Below, piece by piece: positions 40,877-50,675 of a DNA stretch of 64,000 nucleotides (position 1 is the stretch's first letter; every line of letters begins with the position of its first letter). The DNA is from an uncultured Clostridia bacterium (GTDB lineage Bacteria > Bacillota > Clostridia > Christensenellales > Borkfalkiaceae). The notes beneath the pieces are model-generated. The model worked only from the letters and a program-made list of their open reading frames with translations. It was not told the origin of the DNA and did not search any database. The stretch spans positions 1 through 64,000 of the forward strand of contig CANQMN010000007.1 of NCBI GenBank assembly GCA_947624965.1, read 5' to 3'. A program made the position numbers and the translations under genes.

Positions 40877-41995
40877 CTAAACCCTCTCGGAAAATTCACT
40901 TGCGGCTTCGTTGCAGGCGCGCGCCGCTTGGAGCGCTTCCTCCCGCGTCGAATCGCGGGAAAAACTCAAACGGAGCACGCCGTCCGCCACGTCTTTCGGA
41001 TAGCCGCACGCGAGAATGACGCGGCTGAAACGGTGTTTGGAGGAACACGCGCTCCCCGTTCCCACGACGACGCCACGATCCCAGAGCATTCTCTGTAACA
41101 CCTCGCCGCGCATTCCCACCGCCGAGACGGAGAGAATGTAGGGCGAGCCGCCTTCGGGAGAGATCCTGCGGAACAGCGTCTTGTCGAGCGCGGAAAACAG
41201 GGCTTCGCGGCAGGCGGCGATGCGGGCGGCGTCCTCCGAAGGGCGGGAGAACCATTCCTCCGCCGCGGCGGAAAACGCAACGATGCCGAACGGATTCTCC
41301 GTGCCGCTTCGCAGTCCCCCCTCCTGTCCGCCGCCGAAGAGAAGGGGCGGCAACGTTAGTCCCTTTCGCTTGACGAGCGCGCCCGTCCCCTTCGCGCCGC
41401 CGATCTTATGCGCGCTCACCGTGTACAGGTCGATATCCGACGTAAGACGGACGGGGATCTTGCCGAATGCCTGCACGCCGTCCGCATGGAAAATCACGCG
41501 CGGATTTTTCGCCTTCACCGCCCGCGCGATCGCGGCGACGTCGTTGATCGCGCCCGTCTCGTTGTTGACGTGGATCACGGAGACAAAACTCGTCTTTTCG
41601 TCCACGCGCTCGGCGATTGCCTGCGCGTCTACGCCGCCGTCCCTCCGAACGGGAACGAACCGCGGCTCCACGCCCCTGTTTTTCAGCTCCGTGAACGAGG
41701 CGTATACCGCGGCGTGTTCCCCCTCGGTGGTAACCGCATTCCCCCGCCTTGCGCCGCAAAAGACCGCCTGATTGTCCCCCTCCGTGCCGCCCGAGGTGAA
41801 GATGAGTTCAAATTTGGAGGGATCGGCAATTTGCGCGAGAAGGGATCCCCGTGCCTTTTTTATCATTGCGCTCACGGCAAACCCTCCGCCGTACTTTGCG
41901 GAGGGATTGTAATAATTTTCCGTAAAAAGTTCCCGCGCGCGCTCCATTGCCGCTTCGCAGATGCGCGTCGTCGCGGCGTTATCCAAATAGATCAT
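40877..41995 (-). CDS. Cysteine desulfurase (NifS/IscS family)
   Basis: A 372-residue PLP enzyme that takes sulfur from cysteine. YLDNAATT starts the protein; the PLP lysine is in VSAHKIGGAKGTG, and the persulfide cysteine is in GTGSACSSKHR, a short loop typical of group II-like NifS partners for ThiI (NifZ type). Start ATG 41995 overlaps the upstream gene by four bases; thiI follows after one base, so they form a dedicated tRNA-thiolation pair at the end of the arginine operon. Confidence 0.92.
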   Translation of the reverse strand: MIYLDNAATTRICEAAMERARELFTENYYNPSAKYGGGFAVSAMIKKARGSLLAQIADPSKFELIFTSGGTEGDNQAVFCGARRGNAVTTEGEHAAVYASFTELKNRGVEPRFVPVRRDGGVDAQAIAERVDEKTSFVSVIHVNNETGAINDVAAIARAVKAKNPRVIFHADGVQAFGKIPVRLTSDIDLYTVSAHKIGGAKGTGALVKRKGLTLPPLLFGGGQEGGLRSGTENPFGIVAFSAAAEEWFSRPSEDAARIAACREALFSALDKTLFRRISPEGGSPYILSVSAVGMRGEVLQRMLWDRGVVVGTGSACSSKHRFSRVILACGYPKDVADGVLRLSFSRDSTREEALQAARACNEAASEFSERV

Positions 41996-42585
41996 TCCCG
42001 TTCCAGCTTGTTTCTTCCCGCCGCCGCGACGAGATATTCCAGCATTATCCTTCTGCATTCGAGCACATAGAGCGTCTTTGCAATGGAGGAGGAGTAGAGA
42101 AGATAGATGAACTCCTTCTCCTCCGCGGGCGCCTTGTTCGACGTGAGGAACTTCGTCTTTCCCAAGCCGCGCTTCGTGCGCTCGAACGAATCCTTCTCGC
42201 ACCAACCGATCTTCAAGATCTGGTCCGCTTTGAGCGTCATGAGATATTTCCGCCTTCTTCCGTTGTAGACCTTCGTAACGCGAAGTTCGTCCTCCACGAA
42301 CGTATAATCGTAGCTCACATTGAACCGACGTTTCAAAAAGAAGGCGATCAAGCCTCCGCCCACGATGAGCGCGGGAGGCAAAAACCAGCGGATGAGATAG
42401 ATGGCGAGCGTTGCGCCCGTTGCACCCGATTCGATCAGGTTATTGATATAAGCGAAGGAAAAGGTCAGCCAAAGACCCGCGAGTATGAAGAGAATGATGC
42501 TCACGACATGGAACGCCATATAAAGTTTTGCTTCCAGCGCGCTCTTTACGGGGATCGCGCTCTCTTCGTACAGAGCCTCTTTCAT
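41992..42585 (-). CDS. Membrane protein with PH-like domain, unknown function
   Basis: A 197-residue protein with two membrane segments (FHVVSIILFILAGLWLTFSFAY and LIRWFLPPALIVGGGLIAFFL) and a C-terminal soluble domain beginning YDYTFVEDELRVTKV, which recalls bacterial PH-like domains. A shorter protein at 54255-54713 has the same layout. The start shares its A with the stop of carB-dapF (TAATG); it is inside the arg-car operon by position only. Confidence 0.75.
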   Translation of the reverse strand: MKEALYEESAIPVKSALEAKLYMAFHVVSIILFILAGLWLTFSFAYINNLIESGATGATLAIYLIRWFLPPALIVGGGLIAFFLKRRFNVSYDYTFVEDELRVTKVYNGRRRKYLMTLKADQILKIGWCEKDSFERTKRGLGKTKFLTSNKAPAEEKEFIYLLYSSSIAKTLYVLECRRIMLEYLVAAAGRNKLERE

Positions 42586-45500
42586 TAAAATTCCACCGTC
42601 CCTTCGTAGATCTTTTCCACGTTCCCGGTGAGCGTTACCCGCCCGTCCGAGCCGTAATTGACGATAAGATCGCCGCCGCGCACCTTAACGGTGATATCGG
42701 TATCCGCTTTGCAGTAGCCGTTGAGCACGCAGGCGACCGCGGCTGCCGCCGCGCCCGTTCCGCACGCCCACGTCTCGCCGTTGCCGCGCTCCCACACCCG
42801 CATCTTGATGGTGGAGGGATTGACGACGCGGATAAATTCCACATTCGTGCGTTGCGGGAAATATTTGCTCTGCTCGATCTTGGGACCGAGCGTCTTCACG
42901 GGAACGTCGTCCACCTTGTCGCAGAAGATCACGCAGTGCGGGTTTCCGAGATTGACGAGGGTAACCTTATACTCCTTCCCCTCAATTGCCATGGGCTGCC
43001 CCACGATCTGCTCCCCGTCCCAGCAGGAAGGGATCATCTTTCCGCGAAATTCCGCCTTGCCCAAATCGACGCTTGCGGACGTTACGATCCCGCCGAACGA
43101 ATAGACGCTCACCTCTTTTACGCCGCTCCCCGTCTCTACCGTCATGGTCTCGCTCTTCACGATCCCCTTCTCATAGAGATATTTCGCGACGCAGCGGATG
43201 GCGTTGCCCGCGATCATGCTCTCGCTTCCGTCCTGGTTGAAGATGCGCATCTTGGCGTCCGCGACCGCAGACTTTTCGATGAGGACGATCCCGTCTCCGC
43301 CGATGCCGTAATGCCGATCCACAAAATTGATCGCAAGCGATTCGGGACAGGTTATTTCGCCACCCATGTCGTCGAAATAGATGTAATCGTTGCCGCAAGA
43401 CTGCATCTTCGTGAAATGCAGTTCCGTCTTTTTCTTGCGCAAATTATTGATGTCCACGAGCTCGGTGTTGTATTCGGTGAACTTGCTCGCGATGATGTCG
43501 CACAGCGCGTTTGCCGTGTCGAGCGAGGTGAGCACGGTGATGCCGAGAAGGATGGCGTGGTGATGCAATTCGATATAGTCGGCAATGCTGTCCACGTCCG
43601 TCTTCCCGGTATAGATGACGTAATCGATCTTCCCCTCGTCCATCAGTTTGGAGACCTGCTTGGTCGCTTTCAGCCGCTCGACGACGGTAACGTCGATGCC
43701 GAGCGAGGAGATCACCTTCGCGGTCCCCGCCGTCGCGTACAGGTTGCAACCGAGGTCGGAGAACTTCTTCGCGATGGAGACGATCTCGAACTTGTCCTGA
43801 TCGTTGACCGTAAAGTAGACGCCGACGGGTCTCTCCTTGGTCGGATGGCACATTTTGAAGCCCGCCGAGACGAGCCCCTTGAAGAGCGCTTCCTCGATGG
43901 TCTTGCCGATGCCCAAAACTTCGCCCGTGGACTTCATTTCGGGACCGAGCTGGGAGTTTACGTCGTTGAGTTTCTCGAAGGAGAAAACGGGCACCTTCAC
44001 GGCGACATAGGGCGAATTGGGATACAGCCCCGTTCCGTAGCCGAGCTTTTTGAGCTTCGCCCCCACCATGATCTTGGTGGCGAGTTCCACCATCGGCACG
44101 CCCGTCACCTTGGAGATATACGGAATGGTGCGCGACGCGCGCGGATTGACCTCGATGACGTACAGCTTGTTCTGGTAGATGAGATACTGGATGTTGATGA
44201 GCCCCTTCGTTTTGAGGGCGAGCGCAAGCTGGGTAGACACCTCCACGATGCGTTTGAGCATCGCGTCGGAGAGGTGATAAGGCGGGTAGACCGCAATGGA
44301 GTCGCCCGAGTGGACCCCCGCGCGCTCGATGTGCTGCATGATGCCGGGGATGAGAACGTCCGTGCCGTCCGATATCGCGTCCACTTCGAGCTCGCTCCCC
44401 ATGAGATATTTGTCGCACAGCACGGGGTTTTCGATGTGCTGGGCGAGAATGACGTCCATATAGCGGGAAATGTCGTTCTCCGTAAAGGCGATCGTCATAT
44501 TCTGCCCGCCGATGACGTAGGAAGGACGGAGAAGTACGGGATAGCCCAAGGTCTCCGCGGCGGAGATCGCCTCCTCTTTCGTCATGACGGTGAGCCCCTT
44601 CGGGCGGGCGATGCCGAACTGTTCCAAAAGTTCGTCGAAGCGCTCCCGATCCTCCGCCATGTCCACGCTGTCCGCGCTCGTCCCGAGGATCCGCACCCCT
44701 GTTTTGGCGAGATAGCCGCAGAGTTTTATCGCCGTCTGACCGCCGAACGTAATGACGACGCCGTACGGTTTTTCCACGTCGATGACGTTTTGCACGTCCT
44801 CGGGCGTGAGCGATTCAAAGTACAGCCTGTCCGCCGTGTCAAAGTCGGTGGAGACCGTCTCGGGGTTGTTGTTGATGATGACGACCTCGTACCCGAGCTG
44901 TTTGAGCACCCACACGCAGTGGACGGAGGAATAGTCGAATTCGATCCCCTGCCCGATGCGGATGGGACCGCTCCCGATGACGATGACCCGCTTCTTGCCG
45001 CTCCTGCCGACGAAGGGTTTCGCTTCGTCGTGTTCGAGTTCGTCGTAGGTGGAATAGAAATAGGGCGTCTGCGCGGCGAACTCCGCGGCGCAGGTATCCA
45101 CCATCTTGAAACACGCTCTGCGGTGCGCGGGCAGCTTTTCCCCCGAAAAGCGCGCAAGCGCTTTGTCGGTATAGCCGAGTTTCTTGCCCTTCAAATATTC
45201 CGCCCGCGTGATCTTTCTGCCCGAGATTTCCTCCTCGAAACGCACGAGATTTGCGAGCTTTTCGAGGAACCATTCGTCTATCTTGGTCGTGGCGTATATT
45301 TCGTCGACCGTAACGCCCCGCTTCAACGCGGCGTACACCGCGAAAATGCGCTCGTCCGTGAGCTTGGCGATCTCCGCGCGGAGCTCGTCCGCCGTCATTT
45401 TTTCAAACTTGGGGTGGTTGAGGGTGTCGAGCGAAATTTCCGCGCCGCGCACCGCCTTCATGATCGCCTGCTCGAAGGAGGCGCCGATCGCCATCACTTC

Positions 45501-46640
45501 CCCCGTTGCCTTCATGCGGGAGCCGATCTCCCTGCCCGCATACAGGAATTTATCGAAGGGCCACTTCGGGAACTTGACGACGACATAGTCGATAGACGGC
45601 TCGAAACAGGCGTACGTCTTGCCCGTAACGTCGTTTTTGATCTCGTCGAGCGTATAGCCGAGCGCGATCTTGGTCGCGACCTTCGCGATGGGATAACCCG
45701 TCGCCTTGGAGGCGAGCGCGGAGGAGCGCGAAACGCGCGGGTTGACTTCGATGACCGCGTACTCGAAACTATCGGGGTACAGTGCGAACTGGCAGTTGCA
45801 TCCGCCCTCGATGCCGAGCTCGGTGATGATGTCGAGGGATGCCGTGCGGAGCATCTGATACTCCTTGTCCGAGAGCGTTACGGCGGGCGCGATGACGATG
45901 GAGTCCCCCGTGTGCACGCCGACGGGATCGACGTTTTCCATCGAACAGACCGTGATGACGTTGCCCGCGCCGTCGCGGAGCACCTCGAACTCGATCTCCT
46001 TCCAGCCGCCGATATATTTTTCGATGAGTACCTGCGTGATGGGCGAGAGCATGAGCCCGTTGTGCGAGATGAGGCGGAGTTCCTCCTCGTCCTTTGCGAC
46101 GCCGCCGCCCGCGCCGCCGAGCGTGAAGGCGGGACGGACGATGACGGGATAGCCGAGCTTGTCCGCGATCGCCACGCACTCTTCCACCGTATAGGCGATG
46201 TCGGACGGGACGACGGGCTGTCCGATCTTTTCCATCGTCTCCTTGAAGAGCTCCCTGTCCTCCGCCCTGTCGATGGCGTCCAGCTTGGTGCCGATGAGCT
46301 TTACGCCCCATTCGTCCAAAAAGCCGCTCTTTGCGAGCTTGCACCCCATCGTGAGCCCCGTTTGCCCGCCGAGCGAGGCGAGAAGAGAATCCGGGCGCTC
46401 CTTGATGATGATGCGCTTCAAGCTGTCCTCGGTGAGCGGTTCGAGGTAGATCTCGTCCGCGAGCATCCTGTCCGTCATGATGGTCGCGGGGTTGGAGTTG
46501 CAGAGAACGACGTTAATCCCCGCGTCCTTCAAGACGCGGCAAGCCTGCGCGCCCGCATAGTCGAATTCCGCCGCCTGCCCGATGACGATGGGTCCCGAGC
46601 CGATGACGAGCACTTTTTTGATATCGCTTCTTTTAGGCAT
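42585..46640 (-). CDS. carB: Fusion of carbamoyl-phosphate synthase large chain and DapF-like epimerase
   Basis: A single 1351-residue open frame. Residues 1 to about 1073 are CarB: two ATP-grasp halves (GSGPIVIGQAAEFDYAG and GSGPIRIGQGIEFDYSS), and the C-terminal MGS-like allosteric domain ending near DIIASKFTEYNTELVDIN. Without a stop or spacer the chain runs into FTKMQSCGNDYIY, the start of a diaminopimelate epimerase of about 275 residues, with the second-cysteine motif ACGTG intact. At the first catalytic site the sequence is GSESMIAGNAIRC, with Ala where DapF normally has Cys before GN. No good internal ribosome site or ATG is seen before the DapF part. CarB makes carbamoyl phosphate with CarA; whether the DapF half epimerises LL-DAP is doubtful. 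Confidence 0.93.
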   Translation of the reverse strand: MPKRSDIKKVLVIGSGPIVIGQAAEFDYAGAQACRVLKDAGINVVLCNSNPATIMTDRMLADEIYLEPLTEDSLKRIIIKERPDSLLASLGGQTGLTMGCKLAKSGFLDEWGVKLIGTKLDAIDRAEDRELFKETMEKIGQPVVPSDIAYTVEECVAIADKLGYPVIVRPAFTLGGAGGGVAKDEEELRLISHNGLMLSPITQVLIEKYIGGWKEIEFEVLRDGAGNVITVCSMENVDPVGVHTGDSIVIAPAVTLSDKEYQMLRTASLDIITELGIEGGCNCQFALYPDSFEYAVIEVNPRVSRSSALASKATGYPIAKVATKIALGYTLDEIKNDVTGKTYACFEPSIDYVVVKFPKWPFDKFLYAGREIGSRMKATGEVMAIGASFEQAIMKAVRGAEISLDTLNHPKFEKMTADELRAEIAKLTDERIFAVYAALKRGVTVDEIYATTKIDEWFLEKLANLVRFEEEISGRKITRAEYLKGKKLGYTDKALARFSGEKLPAHRRACFKMVDTCAAEFAAQTPYFYSTYDELEHDEAKPFVGRSGKKRVIVIGSGPIRIGQGIEFDYSSVHCVWVLKQLGYEVVIINNNPETVSTDFDTADRLYFESLTPEDVQNVIDVEKPYGVVITFGGQTAIKLCGYLAKTGVRILGTSADSVDMAEDRERFDELLEQFGIARPKGLTVMTKEEAISAAETLGYPVLLRPSYVIGGQNMTIAFTENDISRYMDVILAQHIENPVLCDKYLMGSELEVDAISDGTDVLIPGIMQHIERAGVHSGDSIAVYPPYHLSDAMLKRIVEVSTQLALALKTKGLINIQYLIYQNKLYVIEVNPRASRTIPYISKVTGVPMVELATKIMVGAKLKKLGYGTGLYPNSPYVAVKVPVFSFEKLNDVNSQLGPEMKSTGEVLGIGKTIEEALFKGLVSAGFKMCHPTKERPVGVYFTVNDQDKFEIVSIAKKFSDLGCNLYATAGTAKVISSLGIDVTVVERLKATKQVSKLMDEGKIDYVIYTGKTDVDSIADYIELHHHAILLGITVLTSLDTANALCDIIASKFTEYNTELVDINNLRKKKTELHFTKMQSCGNDYIYFDDMGGEITCPESLAINFVDRHYGIGGDGIVLIEKSAVADAKMRIFNQDGSESMIAGNAIRCVAKYLYEKGIVKSETMTVETGSGVKEVSVYSFGGIVTSASVDLGKAEFRGKMIPSCWDGEQIVGQPMAIEGKEYKVTLVNLGNPHCVIFCDKVDDVPVKTLGPKIEQSKYFPQRTNVEFIRVVNPSTIKMRVWERGNGETWACGTGAAAAAVACVLNGYCKADTDITVKVRGGDLIVNYGSDGRVTLTGNVEKIYEGTVEF

Positions 46641-47703
46641 TGCGCTTCTCCTTTTTCATGCGTGCAATAAACGTTTCAAAGAGGAAACTCGCGTCGTGCG
46701 GTCCCCCGCACGCCTCGGGGTGGAACTGCACCGTGGAGGCGTTGAGTTCGGGATATTCCAAGCCCTCGCACGTCCCGTCGTTGACGTTGACATAGGAGAG
46801 CGTGCCGCACTTCACGGAATCTGCCACGACTTCGTAGCCGTGGTTCTGGGAAGTAATGAACACCCTTCCGCTTGCAAGCTCCTTCACAGGTTGGTTCGCG
46901 CCGCGGTGTCCGTATTTCATCTTGCGCGTCTCGCCGCCCATGGCGAGCGCAAAGAGCTGGTGTCCGAGGCAGATGCCGAGAATGGGTCTCTTGCCCGCGA
47001 GCTCCGCGATCGTACGGATGACTTCGGTATTTTCCGCGGGGTCGCCGGGACCGTTCGCCAGCATGATGCCGTCCGGGTCCAGCGCGAGCGTCTGCGCCGC
47101 CGAGAAGGACGCGGGCACCACCGTAACGCGGCAACCGCGCGCGACGAGCTCCCGTTCGATGTTGCGCTTCGCGCCGAAATCGTAGAGGACGACGTGGAGC
47201 GGATTGCCCTCCCCGTACCGCTCCGCCTTTCCGGACGTTACCGCGCGGACGGCGTCCTTGACGCGGTAGGCTTGGAGCGCCGCAAAGTCGTTGAACGGCT
47301 GAAAGGTGACCGCGGCGTTCATGACGCCCGCTTCCCGCACCGTGCGGGTGAGCTCGCGGGTGTCCACGCCGTACACGGCGGGGATCCCCTGCGCTTTGAG
47401 AAAACTTTCGAGCACGCCTTCGCTGCGGAAATTGGACGGTTTGTCGCACTTTTCGCGCACGATATAGGCGGAGACATAGCTCTTCGCGCTCTCGAAGTCG
47501 GACGGGATGACCCCGTAATTTCCGATGAGCGGGAACGTTTGGGTCACGATCTGCCCGTAATAGCTGGGATCCGTGAGCGTTTCGAGATATCCCGTCATGC
47601 CCGTCGTGAACACCAGCTCGCCGATGGTCTCCTTTTCCGCCCCGAAGGAATACCCCTCGAAAACTTTGCCGTTTTGCAGGGTTACGTATACTTTTCTCTC
47701 CAT
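46633..47703 (-). CDS. carA: Carbamoyl-phosphate synthase small chain
   Basis: A 356-residue glutamine amidotransferase subunit. N-terminal CPSase domain (TTGMTGYLETLTDPSY) and class I amidotransferase with catalytic Cys in GICLGHQLFALAMGG and the HPEA His-Glu pair. It feeds ammonia to CarB. Overlaps the carB start by eight bp and follows argF by 21 bp. Confidence 0.95.
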   Translation of the reverse strand: MERKVYVTLQNGKVFEGYSFGAEKETIGELVFTTGMTGYLETLTDPSYYGQIVTQTFPLIGNYGVIPSDFESAKSYVSAYIVREKCDKPSNFRSEGVLESFLKAQGIPAVYGVDTRELTRTVREAGVMNAAVTFQPFNDFAALQAYRVKDAVRAVTSGKAERYGEGNPLHVVLYDFGAKRNIERELVARGCRVTVVPASFSAAQTLALDPDGIMLANGPGDPAENTEVIRTIAELAGKRPILGICLGHQLFALAMGGETRKMKYGHRGANQPVKELASGRVFITSQNHGYEVVADSVKCGTLSYVNVNDGTCEGLEYPELNASTVQFHPEACGGPHDASFLFETFIARMKKEKRNA

Positions 47704-47724
47704 GTTGCCCTCTTCGGTAAACTT

Positions 47725-48627
47725 TTATTTGAGCAGCTTGCAGAGCACCGCTTTTTGCGCGTGGAGACGGTTTTCCGCCTCCTCGAAGATCTCTTCCGCG
47801 TGCTCTTCAAATACGTCCGCGGTGATCTCCTCGCCGCGGTGCGCGGGAAGGCAGTGCAGGACGATCGCATCCTTCTTCGCCGCGCGCATCACTTCCGCGT
47901 TGACCTGATAGCCGCGGAACGCGTTGATGCGGAGCGTCCGCTCCTCTTCCTGCCCCATGGAAGCCCATACGTCGGTATAGATGACGTCGGCGTCCTTCGC
48001 CGCTTCCATCACGTCGCGCGTTACGAGGACGTCCCCCTCCGCGGACGCCCACTCGGTGAGCGCGCGGTCCGGTTCATACCCCTTGGGGCAGGCGATGGAA
48101 AAGCGCATCCCCGTTTTCACGGAGCCAACCATGAGCGAATTTGCCATGTTGTTGCCGTCCCCGATGAAGCACAGCTTTAAGTCGCGGAACGTCCCCTTGC
48201 GCTCGCGCACCGTCATGAGGTCGGCGAGCACTTGGCAGGGATGGCAATAATCGGTGAGCCCGTTGATGACGGGAATGGAGCCGTACTTCGCAAAATCTTC
48301 CACTTCCTTCTGCTCGAACGTGCGGATCATCACGCCGTCGAGATAGCGGGAGAGCACGCGCGCGGTGTCCTGCACGGGTTCCCCTCTCCCGATTTGCAGA
48401 TCGCGGTTGGAGAGGAAGAGCGCATAGCCGCCCAGCTCGTACATTCCCGTCTCGAAGGAGACGCGCGTCCGCGTCGAAGATTTCTGGAAGATCATGCCGA
48501 GCTTTTTGCCCTTCAAATATTCCCCGCGAATGCCGTTGCGCCGTTCGTATTTGAGTTGGTCGGCGAGATTGAGCACGGAAAGGAGCTCCTCCCGCGACAA
48601 ATCGCCGAGTTTTAACAAGTGTTTCAT
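47725..48627 (-). CDS. argF: Ornithine carbamoyltransferase
   Basis: A 300-residue transcarbamoylase. Carbamoyl phosphate loop SSTRTRVSFETGMYELGG and the ornithine-binding HCLPAHRGEEI are clear; the DYCHPCQVLADL block is typical. It makes citrulline. Start ATG 48627 overlaps argD by four bases behind AGAGAGG; the frame upstream is argD overlap. Confidence 0.95.
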   Translation of the reverse strand: MKHLLKLGDLSREELLSVLNLADQLKYERRNGIRGEYLKGKKLGMIFQKSSTRTRVSFETGMYELGGYALFLSNRDLQIGRGEPVQDTARVLSRYLDGVMIRTFEQKEVEDFAKYGSIPVINGLTDYCHPCQVLADLMTVRERKGTFRDLKLCFIGDGNNMANSLMVGSVKTGMRFSIACPKGYEPDRALTEWASAEGDVLVTRDVMEAAKDADVIYTDVWASMGQEEERTLRINAFRGYQVNAEVMRAAKKDAIVLHCLPAHRGEEITADVFEEHAEEIFEEAENRLHAQKAVLCKLLK

Positions 48628-49784
48628 TTCAATACCTCTCTTAATATCGTAAGCCCCTCGTCCATCTCCGCTTTGGTGATGACGAGCGGGGGCAAACATC
48701 TTATCCTGTCGTGCGCGGTCAATACGAGGAGCCCGCGTTCGAGGCACGCCGCCGCGACCTTGCGTGCGTCCTTTTTGACGGAGATCCCGATCATGAGCCC
48801 GAGCCCCGTCACAGCTTCCACGCCGTCGAACCCTTTGAGTTTGGCGCGGAGATAGGCGGATTTCCCCTCCACTTCGAGCAAAAACTCGTCCGTAAGCCGT
48901 TCGAGCACGCTGCACGCGCCCGCGCATACGACGGGATTGCCGCCGAACGTGGAGCCGTGGTCGCCCTTCCCGAGCGCATGCTCCGTCTTTCCGAAGAAGA
49001 GGCACGCGCCGATGGGGAGCCCGCCGCCCAGTCCCTTCGCCGTGGTCGCAAGATCGGGCGTGATGCCGTAATGCTCGTATGCGTACAGCTTGCCCGTTCT
49101 GCCGTTCCCCGTCTGCACCTCGTCGCAGATGAGAAGGATGTCCCGCTCGGTACAGTACTCGCGGAGCGCCCTTACAAACGGCGCGCCGAGCGCGTTGACG
49201 CCCCCCTCGCCCTGCACGACCTCGATGACGACGGCGCATGCGCCGTCCGCGGCGCGGCGGACCGAATCCATATCCGGCTCGGCGTATTCTACGCCGCCCG
49301 CAAAGGGATCGAAATACCGGTGGAAGGAATCCTGTCCCGTCGCGGTGAGCGTGAACAGCGTTCTGCCGTGAAAGCTCCCTTTGAGCGAGACGATCTTATT
49401 TCTGCCCGCGCCGTATTTTTCGTAAGAGTACTTGCGCGCCGCCTTGAACGCGCATTCGTTTGCTTCCGCGCCCGAATTGCCGAAAAAGACGCGCTTCGCG
49501 CCCGTGCGCTTGCAGAGCATCTCCGCAAGCCGCCCCTGCGGCTCCGAATAATAGTAGTTGCTCACGTGCTGGATCTTATCGAGCTGCTCCTTGACCGCCG
49601 CCTTCCAAGCCTCGTCGTTCACGCCGAAGATGTTGACCGCGATGCCCGCGCCGAAGTCCACGTACTCCCGCCCGTCCGTCCCGACGAGCGTCGCGCCCTT
49701 CCCGCCCGCAAAGGCGACAGGATACCGCGCATACGTCTCCGCAAGATATCGTTCATCCAACGCACGGATCTCATCGAACTGCAT
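48624..49784 (-). CDS. argD: Acetylornithine aminotransferase
   Basis: A 386-residue class III PLP aminotransferase. GNSGAEANECAFKAARKY and the PLP lysine in TTAKGLGGGLPIGA are visible; LLICDEVQTGNGRTG holds the cofactor Asp. It converts N-acetylglutamate semialdehyde to N-acetylornithine. Thirty-three bp follow argB. Confidence 0.94.
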   Translation of the reverse strand: MQFDEIRALDERYLAETYARYPVAFAGGKGATLVGTDGREYVDFGAGIAVNIFGVNDEAWKAAVKEQLDKIQHVSNYYYSEPQGRLAEMLCKRTGAKRVFFGNSGAEANECAFKAARKYSYEKYGAGRNKIVSLKGSFHGRTLFTLTATGQDSFHRYFDPFAGGVEYAEPDMDSVRRAADGACAVVIEVVQGEGGVNALGAPFVRALREYCTERDILLICDEVQTGNGRTGKLYAYEHYGITPDLATTAKGLGGGLPIGACLFFGKTEHALGKGDHGSTFGGNPVVCAGACSVLERLTDEFLLEVEGKSAYLRAKLKGFDGVEAVTGLGLMIGISVKKDARKVAAACLERGLLVLTAHDRIRCLPPLVITKAEMDEGLTILREVLK

Positions 49785-49817
49785 AAAAAACTCCTTATCC
49801 TGAAAAAGGGAGACCGT

Positions 49818-50675
49818 TCAGTCGCCCTTTACAAACATCGTACCGCACCCCTCGTCCGAGAGAAGCTCCAACAAAATGGAATGATTGACCCTGCCGTCCG
49901 TAATGAACACGCGTCCCACTCCCTTGCGGATGGCGTCTCTGCAACAATTCACTTTGGGGATCATGCCGCCCGAGATCACGCCGTCCTTTATGAGGCTCGG
50001 AATGTCCGAGACGTAAACCTTTTTGATGAGGCTGTTCTCGTCGTCCCTATCTTTCAAGAGCCCCTTGATATCCGTCATGAGAATAAAGCTCTCCGCCCGA
50101 AGCGCACCCGCAATGGCGGAAGCCGCGGTATCCGCGTTGATGTTGTAAATATTCCCCTCGTTATCGTAGCCGACCGTGGAAATGACGGGAAGATATCCCT
50201 TGTCCAAACAGTCCTCGATGATCTCCGTCCTGACCTGCGTGATCTTTCCGACAAAGCCGAGTTCCTCGCTCTCCTTTTCGCAGAGGAGCATGTTCCCGTC
50301 CATCCCGCACAGCCCGATGGACTTCGCCCCCATCGCGCCTAACATATGGACGAGCGCCTTGTTCACCTTGCCCGCGAGCACCATGCGGACGACCTCCGCC
50401 GTCTCCGCGTCCGTATAGCGCAGTCCGCCGACAAAACGGGAAGAGATCCCCATGCGTTCGAGCGTCTGGGAAATTTCGGGTCCGCCTCCGTGCACGAGCA
50501 CGACTTTGATCCCGACGAACCGCAGAATGGTGAGATCGCGCATGACGGAGAGTTTGAGCTCGTCCCCGAGCATCGCGTTCCCGCCGTACTTGATCACGAG
50601 AATTTTGTTCTGATACTTTCTGATATAGGGCATCGCTTCGAGCAGAAACTCCGCCTGTTCCTCTTTTCCGATCAC
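49818..50675 (-). CDS. argB: Acetylglutamate kinase
   Basis: A 285-residue amino-acid kinase. VIKYGGNAM near the N-terminus, VHGGGPEI, and the RYTDAETAEVV segment are diagnostic. The N-terminal helix (EQAEFLLEAMPYIRKYQ) is of the type that gives hexameric, arginine-inhibited enzymes. The start is GTG 50675, overlapping argJ by four bases. Confidence 0.94.
   Translation of the reverse strand: MIGKEEQAEFLLEAMPYIRKYQNKILVIKYGGNAMLGDELKLSVMRDLTILRFVGIKVVLVHGGGPEISQTLERMGISSRFVGGLRYTDAETAEVVRMVLAGKVNKALVHMLGAMGAKSIGLCGMDGNMLLCEKESEELGFVGKITQVRTEIIEDCLDKGYLPVISTVGYDNEGNIYNINADTAASAIAGALRAESFILMTDIKGLLKDRDDENSLIKKVYVSDIPSLIKDGVISGGMIPKVNCCRDAIRKGVGRVFITDGRVNHSILLELLSDEGCGTMFVKGD

Noticed and set aside
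43407-43460. A separate dapF start within the carB-dapF frame
   Set aside because: Only CTG and TTG codons are available and no clear ribosome binding site precedes them; the frame has no stop, so I annotate one fused protein.
42528-46670. A 1380-codon open frame on the plus strand opposite carB-dapF
   Set aside because: It mirrors the codon pattern of the real gene in high-GC DNA; the product is rich in Arg, His and Asp with no recognisable domain, while the minus strand encodes clear CarB and DapF motifs.
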